A DNA stretch of 41,376 nucleotides from Symsagittifera roscoffensis (lineage: Eukaryota; Xenacoelomorpha; Acoela; Convolutidae): contig NW_026971670.1 in assembly GCF_963678635.1 (NCBI RefSeq), positions 1 to 41,376 of the forward strand. Direction: 5' to 3'. Numbering within the stretch: position 1 is the first letter of the stretch; every line of letters starts with the position of its first letter. The position numbers were made by a program, and so were the translations under genes. Below, one piece after another: positions 9,410-21,144 of the stretch. The notes below the pieces were generated by a model. That model was not told where the DNA came from and searched no databases. It saw only the letters and a list, made by a program, of their open reading frames with translations.

Positions 9410-11588
9410 TTGAACAAAGTGATGAGTCATATAGAGCCTAAAGCTGTAATAAACCCCGTTTTTGGAAAGGAAAGTACTTATCGTCAAGTTCACGGCGAGC
9501 TATAACTAAACACCCCATATTTCTAAACACTGGTACAATGACAGTCTACTTCGAGGGAATAGCTGGGGATCAATAACTTGGAACTGATCGAACATATGGT
9601 CAACCAAGTCAATTGGTTCTCTTCTCATGATAGCGGATGGATTATCGATCGAATTGAAAAACTGCAAATCATTTTCGCGGCCTTCTCACCAATAAGAGCA
9701 GGATCATACCTAGAGCTACCTGATGCACTCAGCGCTGCCTCTACTCTGCTCACAAATATCAACACTAAAGATGATGACCGTTGTTTTCTATACTGCTTTG
9801 TTGCAGCATATCACAACGTGAATGAGTTCGCCTTCTACCCCATATCTAGACGGTGGCTGGAGAAAAACAAAGTCTCAACCTATAATCTGAACAAAGAAGG
9901 AACTGTGAAAATCAACGGGGAATACGAAATCTATCAACCTTGTGGCAACGCGTTAGCAGTAATCGAATTTGGGAAAAAAGATCTGTTAAAATTTGAGCTT
10001 AAAAGAGGACCGAATGTGATGGAAGAGCTACTTAGCTCCCTTGAACCATTAGCGCGACAAATTTACATAGAAAAAAGGAAATATTACACTTTCACCGGTG
10101 TAACAGACCAGGAACGGGAAGATGCTACAAATTGTTGGTTATGCGAGAACGATTTTTCCGACAATGATCAAGTGGTACTTGATCATTGCCATTACACCAA
10201 CATGTTCCTGGGTTGGGCACATAATGATTGTAACATTAATAGAAAAACAACGAATTACATCCCAGTAGTAGCTCATAATTTGTCAAACTATGACAAACAT
10301 TTTATAATCAAAGCGCTGGCAAAAAGCGATTCTGGCAAAAAACGATGGCAGAAAAAATATATATCTTTGACATTTTCAGTATATATAACAACGTACCCGG
10401 ACAAAAACCGAAAAATCAAAAAACCCTACAAAAATCTGAGATTCATTGATTCGTATAGGTTCATGCTAGCACCGTTGGCAAAACTTGTCGATAACTTGCC
10501 CAACGAAAAGTTTTTTCTGCTGGAGAACTATTTTGAGAACTCGGCCACTCACCCGAAAAAGTCAGTATGTTAAAACAGAAAGAGCATTACCCCTACTCAT
10601 ACTTCACTCTTTCGAAAAATTCCCAGAAACTCGCGTTCACCCACGAGCAAGGTGAAAAAATAGTCTATCAGGAGGGGATGTGAGTGTTTCAAGAAGCGAG
10701 TACAATCATGCTCTAAAAGTTTTCACGGAACTGAAGTGTGGTTCACTTGGTGATTACCACGACTTGTTTTTGACTACAGATTTGCTTTTACGTGCTTCCG
10801 TTTTCGTGAAGTTTGCTATCAAGGATACGGGCTGGATTGCGCCTGTTACTTCACGGCAAGTAACTTTTCTGGGGATGCCTTTCTAAAAGAGTGTAAGCCC
10901 AAACTGAAACTCTTAACGGATCGTGATAATCTGGACCTTGCCTTGTGCAGCGAATGATACAAAGAGGCATGTGGTCGGTTTACGCGCGCCGATTTTACAA
11001 AGCAAACAAAATATACCTCGACAATTTTCCGCCCTCAGAACCATCAAGCTACATCCTCAATATTGATGCAAACAATATGTACGGGGGGATAATGAAACGC
11101 TGCCCTTTGCCATTAAACGATTTTTCAATAGTTGAAAAAAGTCTGGCAGACATACTGCTCACCATAAAACCTCAGAGTGGGGTTATATAGTTGAAGTCAA
11201 TTTGACCATACCCGAAGAGCTTCACGACTTCTCTGCTAATTTTCCCCTTGCCTACTCTCGTGAAGTAATGGACATCGGTGCAATGAGCAACGAGCAAGTC
11301 GACATGTTGGGAAAATTGGGAATCACCGCACTGCCAAAAGTGCCAAAGCTTCTACAGACCTTGCATCCTAAAGAAGGTTATGTTTTGCTTTACCTTTTCC
11401 TAAAATTGTACCACGAGCTCGGAATGAAAATAACTCACATCGGATAAGTTCTTCAGTTCCGCCAAAATCACTGGATGGCACCCTTTGTAGATCTCAACAC
11501 CCGCGTACAAATAGCCGCGGTAAATAAATTCTAGGATAACTTTTACAAGCTAATTGTTAATTCAGCTTTCGGTAAGACAATGGAGTCT
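9410..11588 (+). pseudogene. Protein-primed family B DNA polymerase, 5' part (interrupted)
   Basis: Replicative polymerase of the Polinton. The frame is broken up to 9578, then open 9578-10573. A Cys/His cluster (CWLCENDF with VVLDHCHYT and HNDCNIN, about 10134-10235) precedes an exonuclease-like segment PVVAHNLSNYDKHFI (about 10263-10307) and LRFIDSYRFM. Later pieces hold NHALKVFTELKCGSLGDYHD (10704-10760), motif A NIDANNMYGG (about 11059-11088) and motif B KLIVNSAFGKTME (11547-11585). Frames change near 10575-10680, 10800-10945 and 11180-11200, and stops occur near 11444 and 11532. Sequence homologous to the polymerase ends at 11588, where the retrotransposon begins. Confidence 0.9.
11586..11588 (+). 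other. Target-site duplication, left copy (TCT)
   Basis: TCT lies immediately before the LTR start TGTAAC at 11589, and the same triplet follows the far LTR at 35648-35650. Removing the element and one TCT leaves the polymerase frame intact. Three bases is short for a Ty3/gypsy element (usually 4-6), so one or two bases may have mutated. Confidence 0.6.
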
Positions 11589-12458
11589 TGTAACATTCGC
11601 CCAAAAACTACACAGCGACGGAGCATAGAAAAAGTACCTTTTAACGAATGGCAAGCGTCAGTTACCTTCATTCTACTCGTTTTTCACCGTCTCGACCTCG
11701 CCAGTTGATTTTCTGGTCTGTTTAGGGCTAAGTAAAAAGTTACTATTTTTAGGCCATCAGTCAAACGACTTTTGATCAGCTTTCGTTTACATGCAAACAC
11801 AACCACATAGCTGAGTCTCGGATCCTCAGACTACGTGATTGCTCGAACATCCTATTTTGTTAAGTTTTGTGTGACAGTTCTATATTAAATCCATTGGAGA
11901 TGGATTGACCCTTTCCTCTTTCTAGCTACTCATATTCTAAATTATCAAATTATACCGATGTTAGTTCAAAGTTCTATGGCATCAGAGTAGGTAAGAAATT
12001 AGTTTACTGCAGTCCTTCAATATATAACAGTCTCCGGGGGACCAAGCCTCCGCTTCCGTGTTCTTTTCGAGATATCGCTGTTATCTCTCCCAATTTGTGG
12101 CACGGGAGGGTTCTGCTGAATATCTCTTCCCCATTGAAGCCTTCTTTCCCACTATTTCTCTCAGCTACAGGTCTTATCGTGCGTGATTGCCACGATGAGA
12201 GACTTTGTTTTTCTCGTAATCTCGTACGACCGTTTTCCTCTATATTTGCCGTTGTTCTGCTTCTTTCACTATATTTCGTCAAAATGGCCGTCTTTTTGTA
12301 TTTCTGAGAAATATTCACTTTTCAATCGAATTTTTGAAAATAGAAATTCTAGAATATTCCTACCTTCCTTCGCAGCACTATTTCGTCATTAAGGCCTTTA
12401 GTCGTCTTTTTCTGTCCCGCCGGAAGGTTGTGCTGTGCTAATCCGGCAGAATGGCACA
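11589..12458 (-). repeat. 3' LTR of the retrotransposon
   Basis: 870 bp, read on the minus strand from TGTGCC (12458) to GTTACA (11589). It aligns end to end with 34765-35647, with about 38 substitutions and three indels; the largest is a block of about 15 bases present only in the other copy near 35020. Open frames on either strand inside it (for example 12095-12307) also occur in the partner LTR and are not genes. A TTATATATTG sequence on the minus strand near 12015-12027 could be a TATA box, but this is weak. Confidence 0.93.
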
Positions 12459-13213
12459 TATTCCCCGGACAGTCCCCATCAGTGTCCCCATTGATCGCAT
12501 AACACCGGGTTATCGTCAAGTGGTACTCCAGGTTTCTATAATTAATCTTACAAATCGCATTAGAAAATGAAATTTATCTACTCCATCTCAACTCACTACG
12601 TGTCACAAACGGCATCATACTACATCTCACTGCCTTTCAACATTTTCACAAAATTTGCACCATGAGGAGTGTCCTAGATAAAATTTCTTTTCTGAATACT
12701 TACGTCATCTTGCCATAGAACTTCTTTTCGCTCTTTGTAATTAAAAAGTTGGGACGTGGCACGGCCACGCACCATTTAAAATTAACTTAACAACACTCAC
12801 CAAGTATAATCAGTTATTTATGCTGTCCTTTCAATATTAAAACTAAGAAACTCTGTGGCTAGGAAAGTTATTCAGTTACTCACCCTTTCCGAGCGAGCTT
12901 ACCCAAACTTACCATGTCACCACACAGTGAATATGCGTCTTAAAAACTTCAGTCTTGTTTAAATAGGTAAATATACTCACCTACGTTCTCCATATATATA
13001 TAAATAATCATAACTAAAATCAACAATTTCAACAATTGCAACACTCTTCAAAGTTCGGTTTGACCAAACAGGATCAAAACAAAAAGTTTAACAGGTTCAT
13101 TAATCAAACTTGGTTGATTGGTTCAAGTTTTAACACACAAAGACAATCAAGATTTTTCTCCTTCTCTCCCTTTTATGTCTACGTCTTCACTTCTCCTCTT
13201 CGTTCCATCATCC
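12459..13213 (-). other. 3' untranslated region with candidate polypurine tract
   Basis: About 750 bases between the last codon of the long 3' coding region and the 3' LTR. On the minus strand the bases just before the LTR read GACTGTCCGGGGAATA, a short purine-rich run in the correct place to prime plus-strand synthesis. It is weak as polypurine tracts go. The rest is AT-rich with an alternating TA run near 12993 and no open frame in the element's direction. Confidence 0.45.
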
Positions 13214-14279
13214 TCATTCCATTGCTTCTCCACCCTGATCTTCAGCGTCACTGTCTTCCAGAACTTTTTCCAACATGTCCATGGAGTTGCGGGCCGTCCC
13301 CCTACTCTCCTGTTCCAACAGCCTCGGTTTGCAACAAGGTAGCAAGTCCACATTCACCTTTTGCTCCCGGTTCCTGCAAAAGCTGTTGTGAAGACACAGG
13401 CTCACATTTCGTTCTAGGTCAGCTCGTAAGACCTCTCTCTTTTCAGTTTCCGTCACACAAGGCGCTCCAGCTACTCGCTTCACCGCTGTGGTAACAGCGT
13501 TCCTGTGTGTCAGGAATGCTCTCATATAGGCTCCCGGTCCTATATCTAGCTGGAAAGATTGATAGGCTTCCGTGTTCCTCGACATATGACGCTTCGCGCG
13601 TTCATACATCCATGATGTCATCACTGCACGGAACCAAAGCATCAACCTTTGCCTTGACCATATTCTTTCAATGGCTTTGGGTATCCTCAAAACCTTGCCG
13701 GTGGTTCTGAAAAGGTTCAAATTGCGATTCATTTTCACGTTGCGCAGCTGCTCCGGTGTCGGCAAGGCCGTCTCCTGCTCACTTGCGCCCGCGTTAGCTT
13801 CCAACCATCTCACCGCCAGCATGGCGCTTACCACCACGATTGACACTTGTTGATTCTGATCGGACAACCCCGTGGAGTACAACTCCTCCACGTCCCATAC
13901 TAGCATCAGATTCCCGCGTTTGGGGTACCATAACGTCTGCGCCAGGCAGTGACAAGGATACTCCCCATGGGTCATCAGTATGTTCCTTCGGGTCCGATAC
14001 CCTGAGGCTCCCAGCAACGGTTCCACTTCCATCATAATTCTGTGCACATCGTCTTTCTCTTCTATCGTGGGGAATTCAGTGGGTAACGCTCCACTCGCTT
14101 TCTGCTTCTGGAACTCGCTCACATTACCCTCGTTCAATCTCATGAACTTTTCACCCAATACGACTTGCAACTCGCCTTCAGATCTCTTCGGGACGGCCCG
14201 AAAGATCTTTGCCAACAAATCATATGACCTCTCCGACAGTCGGGCCAACCTTACGCACTTGGCACAGAGAAAAGTTGGT
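13214..14279 (-). pseudogene. ORF2 C-terminal segment, unknown function
   Basis: Open frame of about 350 codons ending at 13214. The first ATG in frame is internal, and the frame is open upstream of it to 14279, where it overlaps the end of the preceding ORF. That overlap includes a CAKC pair (CAKCVRLARL), suggesting the open frame truly starts in the overlap, as a continuation of the preceding ORF. A run of four T on the coding strand (14270-14273) lies at the junction. The C-terminus is acidic (EDSDAEDQGGEAME). I recognise no domain. It is the last coding block of the retrotransposon. Confidence 0.6.
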
Positions 14280-15696
14280 CAATCAACACCTGCTGCGTCC
14301 TCGCATCCATCACCACCATGTGCGTAGGGTACCTACTATTGCAATATGGTGCGGAGCTTGAACGCACCAGATAGTTTGAACCAGTAGGTCTATGATAGGC
14401 CTCGCTATCCTTCAAGTTCATCTCATTTTCTAGAGCCTCTCGCCAGCCTCCGATCATCTGCTCTGTTTGTATTGCTCCAGGGAATACTTCCACACTCGGG
14501 GACGTCACTAGCTCATGGGCACGTTCCAGGCGTTCAAGTGACTCTATCGAGCTCGTCATGCTACAAAATCCCAAGGCAGTGATCAAGTTTACATCCGTCA
14601 CCCCATGACAGTCCGCGACCAACTCCATGCCACTCTTATCCGACATGCTCAACCTTCCGTACAACTGTGCCAGTTGTCGATGCTGCTCGCTCAGCGTAAT
14701 CAGGCAGTGTCCCAAATTGCAAACATGTCCTTCCATCCCACTATGTTGAGCTAAACAGGTGCCTTGCCTCAACCAATTGCTCGATGGACTTTCCTCGGAT
14801 GGCTCCGTGGATGGGTTGCTCTTCTGCTTCGTCATCCTCATGGCCAGCAGATGGTGTATCATGGCCAGATCATGTAGACTCGCGTCATCATGCAGGTCTA
14901 ACGCTAAATCCGCCGTCATATCCCAGATTAAACCCGCGTTCGGATGGGGACACCAAGAAGGCTTCATGAGTTCCCACATGGTTACTAAGCTGGTTTTCAA
15001 GGAACCGTCCCAAGAACCACAATCAAAACTCACAAGCCGCTTCAGCTCGGGAACCGAGGGTTCGACCACTCGTTCTTCCAAAATATTTCCCAGCTTGGGT
15101 TGTTCCACCATCAGCATTCCAGTTTCCTTGATCTGTTCAACCCAGTAATTGAGCACTATAACTGGCTCATAGTCGAAGTACGCTTCCCTGGCTTCCTCAC
15201 TCACGAAGAGATTATACGCCATCCCCGGTATGCCAGACACATATTGGAACGACTTCAATTTCCCTAGTGTTGCAAAGTCTTTCTGCCCCCTGACTGCTTC
15301 AATCAACTCCCGGCTCACTTTCAATTCTTTGTTGGAATATCTTCTCACTTTTTCCAGCCTGCGATAGCTCTCCATGTCGTTCGACTCCCTATTTGGTACA
15401 ACCAACGGCATATCTTGATATAGTTCCAGGAGTGCCCTCAGGAAGTTTCTCTCACAATCAACTCCCCTTTGCCGAATGATCTTTATGCATTCTCCCAAAA
15501 CAAGAGTGGGTATACAATCCATCACGAACCTTACAAAGCAAAGGGCATCCTTACGCTTAGCCCAGGCTATCGCAGAATCGTCTTTTGAAATCAACGTTCG
15601 CAGGGCTTCCATCAATTCCAGCTCCTGTTCCTTTGATTTCAAATCGTTGCTGGCTTCATATTCCGCCTTCTTGATGCCCATCAAGCACCAAGCCAA
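14251..15696 (-). pseudogene. ORF2 segment, 481 codons, unknown function
   Basis: Long open frame with balanced amino-acid use and no low complexity, which indicates real coding sequence. No ATG lies near its 5' end; the frame is open upstream through 15717 and overlaps the end of the previous block, so it is a continuation in a shifted frame rather than a separate gene. It contains Cys/His-rich patches (around HSGMEGHVCNLGHC, about 14700-14740), which may be structural. I recognise no family. The stop is at 14251-14253. Confidence 0.6.
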
Positions 15697-15716
15697 CCGT
15701 ACTTGCAGGTCAGTTC

Positions 15717-16523
15717 TTATACACGGATAACCAGGTATGCTGCCACCGTCGCAGGCGCATGCATCGTCTCATCGAAGTATCTTTGGAGGGCCGCCCTCCA
15801 AGAGATTTCCAGTAGCTTTTCCAGTCCGATTTCGTTCGCCCCCGAGGACATTACCGAGCCGTACTCTTTCCGATTCAGGTTAGACTTCTCCGTCAGTCCT
15901 TTCAGATGTTTCTGCATGGCTCGCCTCTCGCTCCAAGCCATCAGGTGCCCTCTCGCGGAGTTCCTCGCCTTCAACATCTCCACATAACCCCCTGCTGGAT
16001 CTCCCATGTGGACCAATTCCGGCACAGTGATTCGACTGTACTCGACCACGTCGAGTTGTCCCTCTAGTTTCATCCGGGCCATGTTGGTTCGCGAGGGCCT
16101 GTAATCATCAAGTCTTCCAGATCCACACTGACTGATGATCTCCATTTCTAGCTTAGTGTCTGCTATGGTCCGTGCAGTCTTCTTAGATTTCGTGGCTGTT
16201 GTGGTCAGACCTGCCAAGAGCATAGGGGGTATCAGGTTCTCTTTTTCTCCCCCGGCCAGCGTCGCATCATCTCCTTGCCCGCTCTCACCTGAACGACCTG
16301 CACTCGTCAAAGAGGCCACCACTGTGCTGGCTTTTGACTTCACCACTTTCCGGTTCATGGCTCGGCTTCCTGTCTTTCCTTTCAGCCGCTTCAGCCCTTT
16401 TTTGGCTCGTCTGAGGGGTAATTTCTTCGTGACCTGCTGATCATCGGCACTGTCCTCTGTAACTGACTCGGTCAGAACATCAGACTCTATGGAGTTCATT
16501 AGTTTCTCCAGAACCTCGCGCAT
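15717..16523 (-). CDS. ORF2 segment with basic N-terminal region, 268 codons
   Basis: ATG at 16523-16521 is the first start after an in-frame TGA. The product begins with an acidic helix (MREVLEKLMNSIESDV), then a strongly basic stretch (KKLPLRRAKKGLKRLKGK) that could be a nuclear or nucleic-acid-binding signal, then a mixed region and a helical C-terminal part. I recognise no domain. The next block continues in the -1 frame across its stop. It may be an independent ORF, or the middle of a longer ORF2 interrupted near 16558 and here. Confidence 0.55.
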   Translation of the reverse strand: MREVLEKLMNSIESDVLTESVTEDSADDQQVTKKLPLRRAKKGLKRLKGKTGSRAMNRKVVKSKASTVVASLTSAGRSGESGQGDDATLAGGEKENLIPPMLLAGLTTTATKSKKTARTIADTKLEMEIISQCGSGRLDDYRPSRTNMARMKLEGQLDVVEYSRITVPELVHMGDPAGGYVEMLKARNSARGHLMAWSERRAMQKHLKGLTEKSNLNRKEYGSVMSSGANEIGLEKLLEISWRAALQRYFDETMHAPATVAAYLVIRV

Positions 16524-16558
16524 TATGCGTATGGTTCAATCTCACCTTCATTATGGAC

Positions 16559-18432
16559 TACGTCCCGTATCTTCGTATCACGTCCCATGTCCTTTCCATG
16601 AAGTTCACTCGGTTCCAGGTTACCCCTGTCTTACGTTCTAGTTCACTTTGGTATCTCTCTCATTCCTCTTCCGGTAGCGTACTCAGGAAGGATACCCTCA
16701 TTGACTCCTCAATTTTTCTCCTACTTGGTGACTCATGGAGCAATCTTTGTGGATCCCTATTTCGGCACTCCCTCGCCTGGCTTATTGGATCCACCGGGGA
16801 TAAGTCGGCCGACGCCTCCTTGGTAGGGGACATGAAAGACGATGGCGTCATCAGCAATAGACTCCTATCGACTTCCCCGTCGTCGTCTTCACTAAACTGG
16901 TATTCCAGCAAGTCTCTCTCCAACGCTCCTAGATCTGTCTCACCCGGCTTTTCTGTCTTTCCCCCGATGTCGGCATCGTCCTGATCCATCAGTTCATCGT
17001 CATTCGCATCAAGTTTCGGCTTAGGTCCCGATGGGCCTTGTCGCGTATCCATGCCCGAGTCCGGCCGCGCCGGTACGGTCAGGTCTCCTGCGTGATAGAA
17101 CAACTCATCATTCACCAAGAATTCTACCGACTCCTCGCCATGTGGTGCCAGGTCCTCTATCGTTATGTATGAGCCTCCTCTGCATTCTTTTCCCACTTCC
17201 AGCATCACTACTTTCACCTCTACTGACCACCTCAGTCTTGATAAATCATCTGTGGGAGCATGCACATCACTCCACACATCAGCTGAGACCACCGGTCTCC
17301 TGGAAGGTGGTGCCTTGATCTTCTTCCTGCTCCAAGCATCAGGAAATGTGAAGTCAAATGTGTGCGTGGCCGCAACGTTCCAACTGATGAAGCGCGGCTC
17401 CATCCCTTCACTCCACTTCAGCATTCTCCTTTCCGCGTCACGAGCTGCTCCGATGCGAGGGGCAATGACGGGAGATGTGACTCCCAACAACATCCTCCTT
17501 ATCGGTGGGTATCGAGGGCATTGGTCCGGCAGCGGCCTGGACCCTGAAAGCCACGCTTGCTGGTTCTCTTTCCCATGTGCGTAGGCCTCTGGCAAGAGTG
17601 GTACTCTCATCGCCTCTCCTGAATCTTTCACCACTGGTCTCAGATTCCAAAGCTTCGGGTTGAACTGGACATGGGAAAGGTCTTCGCGGCCCATTCGGCA
17701 CTTAAAGTTGTTGTTGAAATCCATCAACACCCAACCCGGCTCCGCTATTCTTCCAAACAGCCTATCGTCGCTGGCTAACCCTCTTAGCTCCTTCTGTTCC
17801 ACCCAATTCAGCACTGAACAATCCACGACTGAGATTAAGTTGACATACAACACCGAGTTCCTGTATGCCTTTACTTGCACATCGGGGAACACGAAAGACA
17901 TCACAGGTCCATACACCACCGTGACAAATTCCCGCAGTCCGTGAATCAGAGCCAGCGGATCGATCCGCATCATGACAGCCAAATCTGTCAGCAAGGGCAC
18001 GCCACAATACTGTTTACACTCACCCGCGTCCGTCGCCACCTTATCTTCTCCCGTGACACTTCTGTTCTGTTGCAGGAGATATTGAAGCAGGAGAGTCCTC
18101 CAGTCTTTCATTTTCCTGAGCGAGGCGGTTTCCAACTGCGCGTTGAATTCACGACTCGTTCCCTGGAGTTGTTCGGGGTAACGCAACAGCACAAGCAAAT
18201 CACCCAGCCGACCATAGGTCATGACAATCAGGGTCAGGAGTCCATCCAATCTCAAGTCTGCCAAAGCTTGGGTGAGAGATTCGCAGGCCCCTTCACGAAA
18301 TTCTCGTGACCAAATGTCACGCACAAGGCTAATATCAGGCCGATCGACAGATTCCGGATATCCGTAACAAAGCTCGCGATCAGGTTCCGGGAGGCCCTCG
18401 GGTAGCATGTTGAAAGGAAGGATGGCATCCAT
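16559..18432 (-). pseudogene. ORF2 segment, 590 codons, acidic C-terminus
   Basis: Longest open frame of the second coding region. It is open from the ATG at 18432 to TGA 16660, then continues in frame (ERYQSELERKTGVTWNRVNF) to TAG at about 16559, so TGA 16660 looks like a point break. The first 60 codons overlap another open frame (18252-18677), and which frame is real there is unclear. The middle part is globular. The region 16700-17000 is very acidic (DANDDELMDQDDADIGG) and ends in Ser/Arg-rich sequence. I recognise no domain or catalytic motif. Confidence 0.6.
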
Positions 18433-19486
18433 CCCACGCCCATTCCACCCAAGACAGCGTCTGATGGTTCGTTTTGTGCCCTCGTGGCCAAAATATTAGC
18501 TTGGAACTTGTCCAATGACATCGTGTTCACGTCCTGCATCAACTGTAACATCATGCCCCCGGCTAACTCCCTCTCATTAAACAAGTTCTTCAGATACGCG
18601 TGTATCTCATTGATTACCGCCGGTGCATGCTCAAACGCGTCTTCTCCCAAGGTACACCATCTCGGTGACAAGTACAACCATGAGTTGGTGTGTGGCTTTG
18701 TCCGAAAGCCAGTGCCATGAGATCCTCTTCCGCTGATGTCATATTTTTCCTGACTGTCCTCCCCTGCTCAATTTCTGCATAATCCATTTGTCTGAACCAG
18801 AGATCATTAACCACCTGTTGTACCAACAGATGATCGTCATCTACCCCTGGTCTTAACTTCAGCAACCTGGCGAAGTTGGACAGCTCCAACCCCAGGACTT
18901 CATCTAACACCAACCGAGTTGTGCTACAATCTTTGAGTCCCTGTATGGCATTGGAAATGTCAGCCCATATGGCAGGAAGCTCGGATCGGGATGGGTAGTA
19001 ATTGTTGCGGTCCACCATTCTGTTCGGCGCAGGAATTATCACGTTGAACCGTCCCTCTGCTATCGTTGTGACCATCGTGTACACAAACTGAAGGGGTTCT
19101 GGCAATGCAGCGTACCCCGGTGACAACACAAAAACCACCTTCACAACATTTTGAGTGAAGCGTTGCTTTGCTGATGTTTCTACTTCAGCCATCGCCGAGA
19201 GCAATGTCATTATCGCCTCTCCTATGACCTCCTTGCTCGGGATCGACCCATCCGTCAGACGGGACAACAAACCTCTGCTTTGCAGGTGATCATTCGAGCC
19301 TGCAACTACTATCACCTGCGGCTCCATGCTGACTACCCTTCGCACACTTATCATCATGCCAGCTGCCTGTCCCCAGTCCAGCTTAGGCGTCGTCAAGAAG
19401 ATCACGTCGGGCCAAAAGAGAGAACTGGGCGTGTAGAGGTAATCCGAACTGGCCACTATCAGGTACTTGGCAGCCTTCATATCCAA
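18252..19486 (-). pseudogene. ORF2 segment with second, degenerate SGNH-like domain
   Basis: Two overlapping frames (19486-18614 and 18677-18252) read as one protein with a one-base break near 18700. The N-terminal part resembles an SGNH/GDSL hydrolase fold: a first strand KYLIVASSDYLY where the GDS block would be, and VIVVAGSNDHLQ (block III-like; GSND codons 19289-19300). The usual catalytic Asp-x-x-His is not visible; the matching place reads NNYYPSRSELP. The Ser is in ASSD rather than GDS. I infer an inactive duplicate of the upstream SGNH domain. The C-terminal helical part (HAYLKNLFNERELAGGMMLQ) is unassigned. Confidence 0.5.
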
Positions 19487-20340
19487 TGGATTGTGGCAGC
19501 AAACAGGCTGTCACCGACTGGGGCCTTCAGTTCCCCATATCTCTTGTCGTCCCCTTCCACCGTGGTCACTCGGGGGTAGTCTCTTGAATATTCACCAGGC
19601 GTCTGACCGGGTGGTCTAGCAAACTGCCTGTACATCTTGTGATGCTTGTTGTTAGGCTTATTATCTGTCAGGAATTTACCCTTACGAGCAGGTGGTGTCA
19701 GTTCTCTGGCTCTCCGACGGACGACCGTAAGAGATCGGGTGTTCAGAGGTCCAAAGGTTTTGTCCTGAGGCAATCCATCAAGGTCTGCGTGCCGGAGCGT
19801 AGTTGTGGAGCTGAACTGCTCCTGATCCGCTAGTAACCAATCCACGCCCGGCATTCGATATAATCACGACACTGTGGGACCCTCTCCACCGATCATTCTT
19901 ATTGCGTCCTCCCGACACGTCAATGTATTCATGTTCAACTTCGTTGACATGTCCGTCTTGTACTGTCCCCAACTACTAGGGTCTGGACGGTTGCAAAGCA
20001 GCACGCTGCCTGGTTCAACTCCCTCCGCCGGCACGTCGCTTGTCGATTGTCCTGCTGTCAAAGCAGAGTTTGCTGTAGTGGGCGGGTCATTTCTCCTAGA
20101 CACGGTCTGAGAGCTATTCCTGTTCTGATCAAACGGTTGTGTTCTGGGAGGAGGAGCAGTCCCTAGCCTCTGTCTCACGTTTGAGCTCGGAGCAGTGGGT
20201 GCAGTTGTACCCGTCTCCGTTGCCAGGTGCCCTAGAAGTTGACAAGGGATTCTGGCACGCCTCCCCTTACTCTTCCTCCTCCAGTCGAACTGGTCCAAGC
20301 CAGAGAACTGGTCGCCCTCAACTCCTGCTCCCTCAATTGC
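19477..20340 (-). pseudogene. ORF2 linker, proline/serine/threonine rich
   Basis: Frames 20298-19864 and 19854-19477 are the same frame, separated by one stop (19864-19866). The first half is low in hydrophobic residues and rich in T, P, S, R and N (for example TAPPPRTQPFDQNRNSSQTV), like a disordered linker. The second half contains RRRARELTPPARKGKF and more ordered sequence leading into the second SGNH-like domain. No domain recognised. Confidence 0.5.
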
Positions 20341-21144
20341 GTCTGAAATACGTCATTGATCCAGCGTCTCCCTGTTGACTGTTGAAATGTATCCCGTCTT
20401 TGGTGAGCGCGAGGTGATCAATCATGCGCAGCATGTTCTCGAGATCCTTAAGTCGTAGCTCGCCAGGGTTGTTTCTCACCAGACTGCGGGTCATTTCGTT
20501 CCACCGAGTCACATTGCCATTCATGAAATCAGCCACTCGAGTACCCACCATCGGGTTCTGCGGTATCGTGCACAGCGCCACAAGTCAGGGCCTGTACTTC
20601 TCCTTTAGTTCGTTCAGGAGGCAGACCAGTAGAGGCTCCCACTTGCCCTCTGGGGTCACTGGGGCTCTCGAGACATCATTGGTTCCCAGCATTATCACCA
20701 GCGTGTCCAGGTAATCTTCGCTCTGGAACTCCATCATTTTGATGACCTGAGCCACAGAGGCTCCTCCAAAGGACAGAGCGGTAGTCTGGAATAGACGAAG
20801 ATCTCATTCAGATCCCTCACCAAACTGTCTCCTATGATCAGATGGCGATTCCCTGGGGGAATTACCTGGTTGATCGTAGAGGGGTTCCAGCTCATGTCAT
20901 TCAGGCAGGCCCGAGGATGCTCCGCGGCCACTTGCGTGAACTGGCGACGTGCCATCAGATTCTTTCTGATGTCTACCACACGAGACTTTTGAAAGGTTCT
21001 GCCATGCGCAATCCCTGTGGACACTACCGTGCGGAGTGCTCGCTCCGAGCTATTGGAAGAATGATCACGACGTTGGGAAGGGACGACCCTACCCAATGTC
21101 CGCCCAGTGGTTCTGTTGATCTCGTCCATTGTTGCCCTGGCCAC
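20333..21144 (-). pseudogene. SGNH/GDSL hydrolase-like domain of ORF2
   Basis: All main blocks of an SGNH hydrolase are present in order: HLIIGDSLVRDL (block I, GDS codons 20824-20832), SFGGASVAQV (block II Gly), VIMLGTNDVSR (block III, GTND codons 20674-20685) and DGIHFN (block V, Asp 20396-20398 and His 20387-20389). That would give a Ser-His-Asp triad for ester or acyl hydrolysis. The domain spans two frames with a one-base break near 20785 and an in-frame TGA at about 20582. SGNH esterase domains are known in ORF1 of some CR1-type LINEs; in an LTR element this is unusual. Substrate unknown. Confidence 0.72.

Noticed and set aside
12095-12392. Open frames inside the LTRs, also at 35286-35652
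   Set aside because: Both LTRs carry them and they lack any protein-like feature; the right-hand one merely runs into polymerase sequence.
13036-18007. Many plus-strand open frames opposite the 13-18 kb region (for example 13036-13494, 17165-17584)
   Set aside because: They lie antisense to much longer minus-strand frames with natural composition and have unusual Ser/Pro/Cys-rich content; they are shadows.
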